A DNA stretch of 64,000 bases. Origin: Chloranthus sessilifolius (Eukaryota > Streptophyta > Magnoliopsida > Chloranthales > Chloranthaceae). The stretch is taken from contig CM037585.1 of the NCBI GenBank assembly GCA_021018995.1, forward strand, positions 121,046,331 through 121,110,330, read 5' to 3'. Below, piece after piece: positions 1-11,403 of this stretch. The translations under genes and the position numbers were made by a program. The notes beneath the pieces are model-generated. The model was given only the letters and a program-made list of their open reading frames with translations. It was not told the origin of the DNA and ran no database searches. Positions within the stretch are counted from its first letter, which is position 1. Each line of letters starts with the position of its first letter.

Positions 1-120
1 AAAAAAAAAAATAAAAAAATAAAAAAAAATAAAAAAAAAATTTTGGGTGTCGATGCGCCGATTGTCGATGTCGACCCCAGTCGATGCATCGACCTTCAGG
101 GTTCGATTAATCGACCCCAC
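1..120. repeat. A-rich tract and TCGA palindromes inside E1
   Basis: An A-rich run (about 1-40) is followed by GTCGATGCATCGAC and TTCGATTAATCGAC-type palindromes near 90-118. The same two palindromes recur in the 3' LTR of this element (3176-3300), so the internal region carries a copy of the LTR-type palindromic block. Confidence 0.6.
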
Positions 121-422
121 CGTTTTTTTGGTTTTTTTTGTTTTTTGCGACGGCACTCCTATTGTTCTCTAATTTGCCACTTTTCTCACGCCCGTGGACT
201 CCCTTAGACGTACTGCCACACTTTTCATTGTTTCGTTTCTGCAGGACACCTCTTTCCACTTCTACTCCAACTCTATATATTTTTCCCTTTATATTCACCT
301 TTAGGCTCACTTTTCATTAACTCTGCACAATCTTTCTTATGGCCCGACGATTATATCTCACCAGAGCACGATTATCAAAGATGGAGCGCTAAAAAGCGCG
401 CTCTCATCAGACGGTCCCTTTT

Positions 423-731
423 GTGTCCAACAATGTTGAAATCATCGACCTCGATCCGATGATCATTCCTTACTGGGGAGAACCATCTCGAAAAAAGGTA
501 AATCGCTCCAAATCTACTACACCGTGCTTCAATACTGATATCGAGATAATTGATGTGTTGCCGTCACCGTCTTCCCCATCTTCATCTCCTACTTTCACTT
601 TCCCACCTCCATCCATACAATCGGCGGTGTCTCATCAATTTCCCCTTGATCTTTGGGAGAAATTGTTCCCTGTGCCTAAGAATATCAATTTTAGTGACCC
701 GAGGTGGATGGGTCCGCCTGCCAATGATTAA
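423..731 (+). pseudogene. Short reading frame in the 3' internal region of E1
   Basis: A frame of about 100 codons with a Ser/Pro-rich middle and an ending rich in Trp, Pro and Asp. It begins in a region without a clear start codon context. I do not recognise a domain. Tat/Athila elements commonly carry an extra, poorly conserved reading frame downstream of the polymerase, and this may be a remnant of one. It has no support as a host gene. Confidence 0.3.
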
Positions 732-2775
732 CAGAGTTGGAGTCATGTTTAGTTTAGGATTTAGGATTTAGGCTTTTTAGTTTTTTTCTTCTTTCCTTTT
801 TGTTTTGTTTTGTTTAGTTTAGATTGTTTTTAATTCCCTCAATAGTGTAACCATATTCCCTTCAATATATTTTTTGTTATGTTCCAATTTGATGCACATA
901 TTCTCTGCACCTGATCTTTGTGTTGAGGTACTTTTTTCAAACAGGTTTGGGGGTGCGCTACTTCTTTCAGTCAATGCGGACATTGTCATCTTTAGGTTTG
1001 GGGGTATGGTTAATTATTTTGCGTCATTTATATGTTTTATCTGAAAAAAAAAAAAAAAAAAAAAATTTTTTTTTTTTTGTCATCATGCACATTATTTTAC
1101 GATTGTTTTCAAACTTTAGTTGATGATGCATGTGAATTTAATTTTGAGAATACTAGTGTCATATTTTGATTACTTGTATCTAAGATGATGAAGCTTAATG
1201 TGATATGTTGTGGATAATTTTGATATTCATGCTTAGAATTTTTATACTGATACCAAGCTAAGACTTAGAAATCGATGAACTGTTTTGAATGTTGAATCTT
1301 AGGTTCTTAGTGGAGACTAAACCCAGTGAGCTTTAGAGCTAATTTCCCGTCATTGATGAGTGAATATATAAACTCGAAGTTTTCTTTGAATACGACTTAT
1401 TTTGCATAATCTCATACACTTCATTTTGACTTGTGACTTTGCATGAAATCAAATTCATATCATTATGTTAGAATGTACTGTATATCTACTCAAGACAAAT
1501 AGGCAAAGTTACTATCTTTTAAGGACATGATTGAAGGCCATCTTTGGCTCGTTTGTGCTTAAAATGCCCCACCTCAAATAAATTTATCTTTCTAGTACCC
1601 CTTTGAGCCTATTGAAAAATTTACCTTTATACATTCTTTGATAAGCCACGTTAACCTTTAACCCTTCACCATTTCTGAAAATTCAGCTTTACCCCTTCTT
1701 ATTTCTGAGAAATTAGGAACGAGGGATGAGAGTGAACGACAAGAGAGTAAGTGGAGAGATACTGAGTTGTGGTGTTTACTGAGAGTGTATGGCAAAAATA
1801 AAAAGAAAAAAAGGGAGAAAAAAGAAAAAGAAAATTGTGAAAAATAATAAAAAATCTGAGGTGTTTCAAGAAAAGGAAATTCAAAAGAAAAAGTGAGTTG
1901 AGAAAAAAAAAAAAAAATTTGAGAAAAATAGTGAGAGATTAGAAAAGAAAAAGAAGAGAAATAGAAAAAATCAAAAAGGTGTTTCTTTTCCAATTTCTCA
2001 GAAACTTTGAATCCCAACTTCCAATTCTTTCTTACCCTTTCCGGAGCCCCATTACAACCCTAAAAAGACCTTCATGATCTGATCTTGCATTAGTAACTGC
2101 CTTGTGGAGAGTAAATATGTGATACTTATGACACTTGATATGACATGCTTAGGATATACAAGTATCTTCTTATGAGATTTATTTTTGTTCATTGATTGCA
2201 TCGTGTTTCATTTATCATGTGAGATTTTTGTTTATTTGCTTTGTATTGACCTCTCACATATGTGCGAAAACTATCCATCATCGGTGTCTTTATATTCTGA
2301 GAGTATACCTAAAGTGAGGATTGAGTCAAAACAACAGATCCAACGGTTTTCCGTTTGAACTAGTTCTGAGATGAATGAATTCTGGTTTGGTTATGCACAC
2401 ACTTCACGTTTAGGCATGAATGGATGAGCTATCTAACGATTTGAGCATTAGACTAATTTGAATGGATATTAGTATGATTAGTATAACATTATTATTTAAA
2501 ATTGAGAATTCGCATGTTGAATTGATTAATGATTTTTGTTTTTGAATGGTATATATGTTATCAAAATCATGTTTTGAAAACTCAATTTTATCGATGATTT
2601 CAAAAATATATTGAAGTTTGTGGGTAACTTCACTGTAAACCCTCAGGAGACACAACTCCTCCACTAGGATCACCTAGGGGTTTAAAGGCTTGTTGCACAT
2701 GCTAAGTGCAATCGTGTTCCCTACGAAAGTGGCATTTATTTTCTTTAGTTTGCTTTGCTCGAGGACTAGCAAAGT
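732..2775 (+). other. Non-coding 3' internal region of E1
   Basis: This stretch has no credible gene. It contains an A/T run at 1044-1078, an A/G-rich low-complexity block at 1795-1975 and two G-rich polypurine-like tracts. Segments at 1990-2420 and 2580-2745 are recognisable in reverse complement at 21921-22060, 10959-11403 and 4755-5123, which shows that a second copy of the same element lies inverted nearby. Confidence 0.6.
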
Positions 2776-2790
2776 GTAGGTTTGGGGGTA
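2776..2790 (+). other. Polypurine tract of E1
   Basis: The G-rich sequence TGTAGGTTTGGGGGT(A) stands directly before the LTR start TGATGAG. Its position marks the following LTR as the 3' LTR of a + strand element. Confidence 0.65.
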
Positions 2791-4557
2791 TGATGAGTAC
2801 TGAAAAATGAGAATATTTCACCCCTAAATACCTATATTTAGCTGTCCGATGAAGGCTATCTGATGAGATTGATTAGATTTGAAGTGTTTCAGGTAAATAC
2901 AAGCCAAGTATAGAAAACAGTCCAAGAATTCTGAATATAATGTCAAAACACTGCAACTTCGGGTAATCGAGAACTTGGTGCGACTTGTGGCTAAATTTGG
3001 ACCTTCACGACGGCCGAATTACGAAATTGCCAAAACTGAAAGTTGTAGATCTTTTCGTCAGCTTTCCAACGGCACAAGAATCGTCTCAATCCGAGTTCGG
3101 GACAGAAAGTTATGGCCAAAATACCGAAGCAGTGTCTGAACCAAGAAGAAGTGTTGAATTTCACGGATTTCTGGGGTCGATGCATCGACCCTATAGGTCG
3201 ATTAATCGAGCCAGAGTTAGAGTCTGACACTGGAAACCTGATTTTTGGGATTTTTTGTCGGCTCGATCCATCGACCCTCCCTGGTCGATTAATCGACCCG
3301 AAAATAGTGGCTTGGGAGACTTCCGTGCGACGGGTCTATTTAAAGCGACTCAAACACTTTGGAAAAATATATCTTTTTAAAATTAGAATTACGTAGGAAT
3401 GAGTTTTAGGAAAGAGTTTTAGTTTTTAGTGTTCTTAGTTTTTAGCCATTATTTTTCATAGTTAGACATAGAAATAGGGAAATTTTATTATTCTTTTGAG
3501 AGCTTTGTTCCCTTTAATTTTTCAGTACTCATTCCTAAATTTTGTTCAAAGTTTATTCTTGCATTAATTTCGTTTCTGAAGATCATCATACTTGTGGATC
3601 AACGTAATTTATTCTGAAGTTTGAGGTAATTTTAATTAATGTTATTTTCCCGTCTTTATTTATTTATGTCATTTACTTACAATATGTGTGGCTAAATTTA
3701 TAGGGATGGGGATCTAATGATTCCCATCCGAGGGATGTATTTTTAATAATATAAATTTAGGATTAAAATATGAGATTTTATTTTATGGTTGTTGTGCTAT
3801 CATGAATGGATGAAATCCCCGCCACTAACTGGGATCGCGTGTCTTAGAGCCATGCAGGATCTCGGATCTGTGGCGGTAATTTTACCCAATCATTGTTATG
3901 GTCTTTTGCTTTCATCGTGAATCTAATTACGATTATGTTACGGGGATCGAGTGTGCGAGCCATGCCACGGATCTTGGTTACGTAATAGTAATTTTATCTT
4001 AAATAATCCCTAATCAATAAAGTGTGAGCCATGCCCTTGATTTCAGATTTGTAAGTGGTATTCTTGTTGGAATTTTCACCCACCTTGGGGATGATTTTAT
4101 TTGAACACGAGATCATGTGTGCCTGTGTGCCCTTGATCCCAGATCTATATATGAAAATCATCTAAGTCCTGATTGCAGGGATGCAACGTGGAACCTATTA
4201 GGGTGTTGACCATTGATCTTCCATAAAAGATGTTTGTTACCAATGAATATCTCATAATTTAACCCTTAGATTTATATTATAGGAAGAACGGACCAAAGAT
4301 GGGAGGCTTTAGTATCTTCATCTTTATCATCATCTTCACTTTTATTTTTGAATTATCAATTGAATTCTAGTTTGTAGTCATTAATTACCATCTCATCAAC
4401 CGCTTAAATCATAAAACTGGTAGAATACTATTAGATCTTCATAGATTTCTAGAATTGCTTGTCTCTTTTAGATATTTCAAAATTAGTCCTCGTGGGAATG
4501 ATCTCGTACTCCGCACCCACTATATATAAACCGATTCGTGCACTTGCGAGTAAAACA
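2791..4557 (+). repeat. 3' LTR of Tat/Athila-like element E1
   Basis: The LTR is about 1767 bp, starts TGATGAGTACTG after the polypurine tract and ends near GCACTTGCGAGTAAAACA. Its 5' part holds a module with AGCTTTCCAACGGCACAAG and GAATCGTCTCAATC (about 3040-3125) that also occurs in the unrelated T6 LTRs, followed by TCGA palindromes (3176-3300). The 5' LTR is outside the window, so no age can be given. Confidence 0.65.
3176..3300. repeat. TCGA palindromes in the E1 LTR
   Basis: Two pairs of palindromes lie about 85 bp apart: GTCGATGCATCGAC with GTCGATTAATCGAG, then CTCGATCCATCGAC with GTCGATTAATCGAC. They lie roughly 385-510 bp into the LTR, comparable with the arrays in the other LTR families of this window. 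Confidence 0.75.
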
Positions 4558-5123
4558 TTACATTAAAAATATCACATCATTAGACACATACACACTAAGC
4601 TGTGGACATGTGTATGGGTTCCCTTGTGAACCACATACACACATGTACGTTCCAAACCTACACGGTACACGAGAATTGCTTGACTCACATGGTTTATGAA
4701 AAATTGGATTTATTATAATAAATATATCAGAACAAGTAAACTAATAACATCCTCAGAAAATAATTGTCACTTTCGTAGGGAGCACAGTTGCATTTAGCAT
4801 ATGCAATAAGCCTTTACACCCTAAGTGATCCCTAGTGGAGGAGTTATATCTCCTGAGGGTTTTCGGTGACGCTACCCACAAACTTCCAAAACTATTTTCA
4901 AATTCATCAATAATAAGAAAAAGTTTTCAAATCGGTTTTCATATAATATATACTTTTAAAATTAAAAACTTGTAATCACTTCAGTATGCAAATTTTCATT
5001 CCCAAATATCGATGTTACGATAATTCCACTATTGCTTATTCCAATTAATCCAATGCTCCTTTTCTTAGACCAATCTTTCACTTATGCCTAGAGTATCGTG
5101 TGTGCATATGTCAATGCCTAAAT
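4558..5123 (-). mobile_element. Inverted Tat/Athila-like element E2, 3' piece
   Basis: From about 4755 to 5123 the reverse complement matches the region just upstream of the E1 LTR (2390-2745), including the stretch CTCCTCCACTAGG and CCCTACGAAAGTG. From 4558 to about 4700 there is an LTR-like piece with a long imperfect hairpin (about 4607-4647, ACATGTGTATG against CATACACACATGT) that resembles the first 150 bp of the T2 LTR at 47210. How E1 and E2 came to lie head to head at 4557/4558 is not clear. Confidence 0.5.
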
Positions 5124-5354
5124 TGTAACAGCTCGAATTCCCTAATCGCAAGACCCGGGCCATCGGGTCGACGCTAAGACCGAACCTCGAACGAAACACT
5201 TGGTATATCACGCGCAAAGCGGAAACAAAATGAAACCCATAAGTAACTGACATGACTATCATATCAAAGAAAAGAAATCTTCAAATCTATATCTTTAAAA
5301 GCTCAAAATAACGGTTCTAATTTCATACGAATGCATATGGAAAGTGAATCGAAA

Positions 5355-6745
5355 AGAACCACCGGTAAGGGCCATCCCTTTCCGCAACATGGTTCACAAA
5401 ACAATGATACAAAAATCTTCAAAGCAACTTATATTCTCTTACAAAACTTTACAAAATCGTAAACCAAAACGCATTACAAGGCCGGACCTACCTGGGCCTT
5501 GCACAGATAAAGCAATTCTCGGGATGGGGCTCTTGCTCCTCTTCAATTGGCACGTAATCGGAGTCCTCTTTGTCTTGATCCTCCGTGCCTATATCTTCAC
5601 CTGCACCTGTGACGCATAGCTGAGGAATGAGCTTCATCTGAGCTCAATAGGGAAAGCTAATAGCATGCATTTCTTATCAAGCACATATATCTCATGAGAA
5701 ATAATGAAAACATGATTTTCCTTATAAGTAATTATGACAGCTCAGATTTCCGTGCTAAAAAATCTTTACCATCAAGATCATGCTCTGGATGATCTCCAGG
5801 ACAAATCACAGAGTGTTTGCTTGTCTAGCAGAAATCAGAGCAGACACTGTCCAGTAGTGACAGATCGAGTCATCATATAAGGCTTATAAAATAATAATAA
5901 AATAATAATAATAGCAAAGCATCTATATAAAGATAAAAGAATATACATTCCCTAAAAGGAACCAAGAAGAACCACTGGTGATGGACATCCATCACCCAAA
6001 ATAATGGTTCCTACAAAATGTATAATAGTACAGTGGAAAAAGAATCGAAAAGAATCGAAAAGAACCACCGGTAAGGGCCATCCCTTACCGCAACATGGTT
6101 CACAAAACAATGATACAAAAATCTTCAAAGCAACTTATATTCTCTTACAAAACTTTACAAAATCGTAAACCAAAACGCATTACAAGGCCGGACCTACCCG
6201 GGCCTTGCACAAATAAAGCAATTCTCGGGATGGGGCTCTTGCTCCTCTTCAATTGGCACGTAATCGGAGTCCTCTTTGTCTTAATCCTCCGTGCCTATAT
6301 CTTCACCTGCACCTGTGACGTATAGCTGAGGAATGAGCTTCATCTAAGCTCAATAGGGAAAAGCTAATAGCATGCATTTCTTATCAAGCACATATATCTC
6401 ATGAGAAATAATGAAAACATGATTTTCCTTATAAGTAATTGTGACAGCTCAGATTTTCGTGCACAAAAATCTTTGCCATCAAGATCATGCTCTGGATGAT
6501 CTCCAGGACAAATCACAGAGTGTCTGCTTGTCTAGCGGAAATCAGAGCAGACACTGTCCAGTAGTGGCAGATCGAGTCATCATATAAGGCTTGTAAAATA
6601 ATAATAATAACAAAGCATCTATATAAAGATAAAAGAATATACATTCCCTAAAAGGAACCAAGAAGAACCACTGGTGATAGACATCCATCACCCAAAATAA
6701 TGGTTCCTAATAGTGGTTCCTACAAAATGTATAATAGTACAAATA
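5355..6745. repeat. 706-bp tandem duplication across an LTR-LTR junction
   Basis: The segment starting at 5355 is repeated from 6061 with only scattered differences, a period of 706 bp. Each copy contains the last part of T4 followed by the first 300 or so bases of T5 (T5 edge at about 5734 and at 6440). The joint at 6039-6062 carries repeats of GAATCGAAAA, a likely microhomology. The duplication therefore happened after T5 entered T4. Confidence 0.85.
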
Positions 6746-7764
6746 AACAAATATTTATAATAATAATTACAGACGGTAGCCACCAGGCACACAATAATTC
6801 AGAATTCAGTATAAAATCTCAAAAAGTACAAACAAATACCCAGAAGGCTAATAGAATTCGTCCGCTGGGGTATCGGTGTCCTCCTCCTCGGCCTCAGCCT
6901 CTGGATCAAGCTGGTAATCAGGATCGCTCTCAGTGCCGGGGGCTCTAGCCTCAGAACCTATAATTGTTATAGAAAGCAGGGTGAGCTACATCTAAGCTCA
7001 GTGGAAGAATCTCAGCTAAAATTATATTGAACATGTAAGACATGATTTGCAGATAGTATTTCAAAGCAGAAAATCAAATAAGAATATGCAGACAGGATAA
7101 ATCAGATGACATGTACTGAGTTTTCAAACAAGAATAGAAGTTATGCATATATATCATTTGTGACTTAAATTGTGAATATTTCTAACTTAAGAAACTCCGG
7201 CGACAATATAGCACGTGGTAATCAGGTGTATGCCGATAGGAAACTCTAACCAATCGTCATTCAAATGAACAATTTTAGGATGCAACAATGCCTCATCTAT
7301 GGAGTGCAATTGTGTCGAGGGATTATCAAAGCAGATGCACGAATGTGCCAGGGCACAGATATACCGCCGAGTCGGTGGGGATCATTTGGATTAAATACTT
7401 AAGATCACATACACACATATGACCTCAAAATCAAATTTCAGAAGTCAGAAACAGGTATCAGAATACAGAAATCAGAGTGCAGAAATAGGGATTACAGATG
7501 GTTATTGATATGCAAACATGCTTTTAAAAACAGAACTCAGATACATATGTGAAGAAGCCATGAAATTATATTCAGATACACTTTTAGGTTGGACTTCACC
7601 TACCTCAGGTCAGACCTCTTTCTAAGCAAATCCAAAGCTTTTCAAAGCGTCATGGTCTGATCCTAGACCATAAACATAATATACTAAGTGTCAGATGTGT
7701 CAGAATATCAACTGGCATAGTGTCCACTAGTGTCTAATTCACAAAACCAAAACAGGCAGAAAAC

Positions 7765-8412
7765 AGGGGTGATTGATCGATCAATGTCCTTGCTTGATCG
7801 ATCAATCCATCACCTTGATCGATCAATGCCATCATTGATTGATCAATCGTTCAATTTACACACAAGTGTTAATGGGGATTTGATTGATCAACACCCTTGT
7901 TTGATCGATCAATCCACAACCTTAATCGATCAAAGTTTCATTTGATCGATCAATGCCTGCCTTCAATCCATAAATCACACATGAAATTTGATCGATAAAT
8001 CTTCCTTATTGATCAATCAATCCCTAAATTTGATCGATCAATCTTCCATTGATCAATCAATCCTCAATTTTTTCAAATTTCTCTCCTCCTGTTCTCACAC
8101 TATTCTTATATAGATTGATCGATCAATGTCCAAATTGATCGATCAATCTTCACCATTGATCGATGAATTTTCTCATTGATCGATCATTTTAGTGGTTGAT
8201 CGATCACCTCACTGTGATCGATCAACACCCCATATTGATTGATCAATACTCAATTTGATCGATCAATCTTTAGAATTAATCGATCAAACACCCATTTGAT
8301 CAATCAATGCCTATCGGGCATTGAACTTCTAGAAATATGCTTCACTGTTCCCATTTTCTCTTTATACGAATTGATCGATCAATTCACTATCTTGATCGAT
8401 CAGTGATGACAG
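7765..8412. repeat. TTGATCGATCAA palindrome array in T5
   Basis: About two dozen copies of the perfect palindrome TTGATCGATCAA and close variants are separated by irregular spacers of roughly 10-40 bp. The array lies about 800-1450 bp from the 5' end of the LTR (the LTR reads leftwards from 9214). Confidence 0.9.
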
Positions 8413-8803
8413 TTCTCTATCATTAATGGCGGTCACTTATTTTGACCCATTTTGACCTTGATCCTTAATGATCCCAGTCCACACTTATACCTAACCCTTT
8501 TTATACATTTATGGTGTTCAAATCTTAACTATATTAATTTTAGAACTCACCTATTTGATGGCCCTTTCGGGATTTCGGGAAAGCGATCCGACAAGGGTTT
8601 TAGATTTGGAAATTTGGGATTTGTAGTCCTCACGACTTAGAACGACAAATCTGTGGCTCCGCTTCAACACGTAGCGACAACACACCACCTTGCAGAGTAA
8701 ATACGACATACCGACATCGATTTCATGATTTCTTCTAATTGTGGTTTCTCAAAGCAACCACCCAAACCATAACCTAGCTAGAGAATTTCAAATAAACAAG
8801 AAG

Positions 8804-8970
8804 AAGGAGATGAAGATAGGTATTCTAACCCTCTTATAACCTAAGAAACAGAAATATCTTATAACCTAAGAAACAGAAGGAGATGAAGATAGGTATTCTA
8901 ACCCTCTTATAACCTAAGATAGGTATTAATCCATCTCTTATAACCTAAGAAACAGAAATATCTTTGATAT
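8804..8970. repeat. Short local duplications in T5
   Basis: The words GAAGGAGATGAAGATAGG, CTAACCCTCTTATAACC and CTTATAACCTAAGAAACAG recur two to four times within 170 bp, forming an irregular tandem repeat. Confidence 0.75.
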
Positions 8971-9214
8971 TTCTACTTTCCCTTAACCAAGCTCCGGTGT
9001 GGAGCGCCTACACAACTTCTACGACATACTACACCTCATCAATGTCCTACAAGACTCGGACTTAAGCGAAAAGTCACACATGACTTCACCTACATATGGA
9101 TTAATATTATTTCTATTAATATTTATTTTAAAATTTTAAATCTGTCTCGATTTTTGTGTCGGGCATGCATATCGAAGTAGTAAGGTTTTAGTTCAGAATT
9201 TTAGGGCTATTACT

Positions 9215-10137
9215 GTAATCCCAAATTCAAAAGCAATAGCCAAAGCAAATGATGTTATTGGCACACATGTCAAGGTGATCAAATGGAACAAACATTTTTC
9301 GTAATTTAGGAAGCTTGTCAAGTGCACATCTACTAAATTACATACACAGGGAGAAACTTAAGATATTTTACTTAAATCAGTACTCGAGTAGCCATAGCCT
9401 CAAGTCCCCGATGGAATACCCACCATCGTTGCTCATATAAACCATTTGCATAAGGTACCCAAGGTCCCAACAAGGATGGACGCTTGTACCGAACACTTAT
9501 TTTTCCGTTGGCCAGTATGATTTCACAAGATCTCACCAGATCACAAAGGGTGTATGGATATCTCGCCGTACCGGTCACGGATATCCTGTCGCGTCGGTCG
9601 GGGTTATACCGCCGCGTTAGTCGGGTATTCACATATTAACCTCAAATCATCGTGCATACCTTATAATTTATCATCGTGTGATGTGCTAATTATAATTGGA
9701 TTTGGAATCGAAATGAAACACAATCTTTCACACTTATCGAAATGAATCACGAAGGATTCCACATAGTAGGACATGGCTAAATAAAGGTTGAAAAGTTTCC
9801 TCATCACAATGCATTCTCATGAAGGATTTCAAATCACACACGCACACTAACACATTCGCAATTGGGTCTTAAAACCATTTATACTAAGATGCTGACAAAA
9901 TATCATATCATAACATACACGTTATTGACATCGAATAACATGCTATGGTAATTTCCCTACCAATTACGAAGTCGCAAGTGAAGTTTCTTAACACTCTCAA
10001 GCCTCAATCTTTCATAAGTATACGTTCAACCTAAACAAAGTAAATCCACAGTTCATATGTTAGAATTGACGCGAAACAGACAATATAAGATCTCCTCAAA
10101 ATCCCTTAGGCAAAACGGATCAAAATCCTGAATTTGG
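9215..10137 (-). other. Middle part of T4 LTR
   Basis: There is no gene here. The segment near 9560-9625 contains CACGGATATCCTG and CGCGTCGGTCGGGGTTATACC, a block that is also present in the T1 LTRs (about 40150-40205 and 62230-62290) and the T2 LTR (about 48505-48565), so T4, T1 and T2 are related LTR families. Confidence 0.6.
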
Positions 10138-10530
10138 CAATTTCGATCGATCGAATCCCCATTTCGATCGATCAAAACCCAAATTCAATCGATCAAATTT
10201 ATTTCGATCGGTCAAATCCAACATAAGCTAAACATCAAACACACTGTTCGATCGACCGATTTTAAATTCGATCGATCGAATCATCAATTCAATAGATCGA
10301 AATATTTTTTGATCGGTCAAATCCCTAAGACTCAAAGTTTGACACTTAACTATCGATTAAATGATTTATAATTCGATCGACGGTCGAATCCTGACAGCAA
10401 AATTTCCAAATCCCTGTTATATACATTTCGATCGATCGAGTGTAGGATTCGATCGATCAAAATATATTTCATTTGGTCGAATCTTATTTTGATCGAACGA
10501 ATTTCCTAAGAAATCACATCCTTCTATCTT
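10138..10530. repeat. TCGATCGATCGA palindrome array in T4
   Basis: Copies of TTCGATCGATCGAA and variants such as TTCGATCGATCAA and TTCGATCGGTCAAA recur with irregular spacing. They lie about 430-820 bp from the 5' end of the LTR. Confidence 0.85.
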
Positions 10531-10958
10531 AGGTCAATTTTGATCCATCGAAATTTACAGATTTCATTCATTCTTGGGTTTTCGCATGCCTTCTCTATTC
10601 TTTCTCAAATGTAATATCGTTTCTTATAATTTTTCGATCATAACATGGGTAAAACACCATCTAACACAAATTCACAACTTTAAACAAAATTTCCATACCT
10701 TAATCCAATCCGATTCCTCTCTCTCCGTTTGTGGTTCAGCCTAGGGTTTCGCAAGGTGGACTCGGATCCTTCTTCAATCCAATCTCTTAGCTTCACACTT
10801 CAAAACGGGTTGCACACTCCCTCATGCTTTCAAAATCCACTCTCCTTCTCTCTTCATAACTCTAATCATAAGGAGTAAATGGGGATTGAATGCAAAACCT
10901 TTAAGGGTATTTGTTGCCCTTATAATTAAGCCTTAGGCTTAGGTGCTAAGCTGTTACA

Positions 10959-11403
10959 CCTAGCATCGGTGTACCAACTCGACTTTACCATTCAAACACT
11001 CCCTAATTCCATCTCACACAAGATCAAATCCATTGGATCTAATCCACAACATTACTCAATCTTTCGGCATGATCTTCGACATGCGAACAGTTAAGCATGC
11101 GCACCGAGGCATACTGTTCATAGATCAAAGTTTCAAGACGTTACATAAATCGTTCTATCACCGGATTCATCTAAACAAGGAATTGTTTGATCCCAACTCT
11201 CAACTCAATCCTCACCTTAGGCATACACTCACAACAAATTCGCATCGATGACTGATTTACTTTTTCACTCACATGTAAGATGGAATTACAACACGAATTA
11301 AAAGATCTCACATGATACAAGAAATATGGTCGATGAAAGAATTTTAAAAAGTAATCTCATATGGAATGATGTTTGTATCCTAAGATGTTATACCAAGTGC
11401 CAT
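10959..11403 (-). mobile_element. Element E2, middle piece
   Basis: In reverse complement this stretch follows the E1 region at about 2110-2390, for example CCTAAGGTGAGGATTGAGTT against CCTAAAGTGAGGATTGAGTC in E1. It links the E2 piece left of T4 with the one right of gypsy 1. It contains no gene. Confidence 0.6.

Larger units (their letters stand above)
1..4557 (+). mobile_element. Tat/Athila-like Ty3 LTR retroelement, 3' part (element E1)
   Basis: This is the 3' part of an LTR retroelement on the + strand, cut on the left by the window edge. It shows a long AT-rich post-polymerase region, G-rich tracts of the form AGGTTTGGGGGT (near 940, 990 and 2777), a polypurine tract directly followed by an LTR beginning TGATGAGTACTG, and a long LTR ending in CA. 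This layout is typical of the Tat/Athila branch of Ty3 elements. No gag, RT or integrase is visible here. The element is a broken fossil. A related element lies inverted just to the right, in three pieces. Confidence 0.7.
6440..9214 (-). mobile_element. Solo LTR, family T5, nested in T4
   Basis: This 2775-bp LTR is read on the - strand, with left edge TGTGACAGCTCAG and right edge near GGGCTATTAC. It is flanked by an exact 5-bp target duplication GTAAT (6435-6439 and 9215-9219). No internal region remains. The first 450 bp match the 5' LTR of gypsy 2 at 63370-63836, so T5 is the LTR family of gypsy 2. A long array of TTGATCGATCAA palindromes fills 7765-8412. Confidence 0.85.
5124..10958 (-). 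mobile_element. Solo LTR, family T4, interrupted by solo LTR T5
   Basis: The left edge TGTAACAGCTCG and the right edge (reverse complement of TGTAACAGCTTA) frame an LTR read on the - strand. After removal of the T5 insert with its 5-bp duplication and of one 706-bp tandem copy it would be about 2.35 kb, like the other LTRs here. The flanks CCTAA and CCTAG may be a worn target duplication. It lies inside element E2: both flanks match contiguous parts of E1. No internal retroelement region is present, so it is a solo LTR. It holds a TCGATCGATCGA array (10138-10530) and the GAACCA hairpin. Confidence 0.7.

Noticed and set aside
5344-6325. Two nearly identical frames ending in a hydrophobic stretch (5344-5619 and 6095-6325)
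   Set aside because: They are copies made by the 706-bp tandem duplication inside LTR sequence and read antisense to the LTR.
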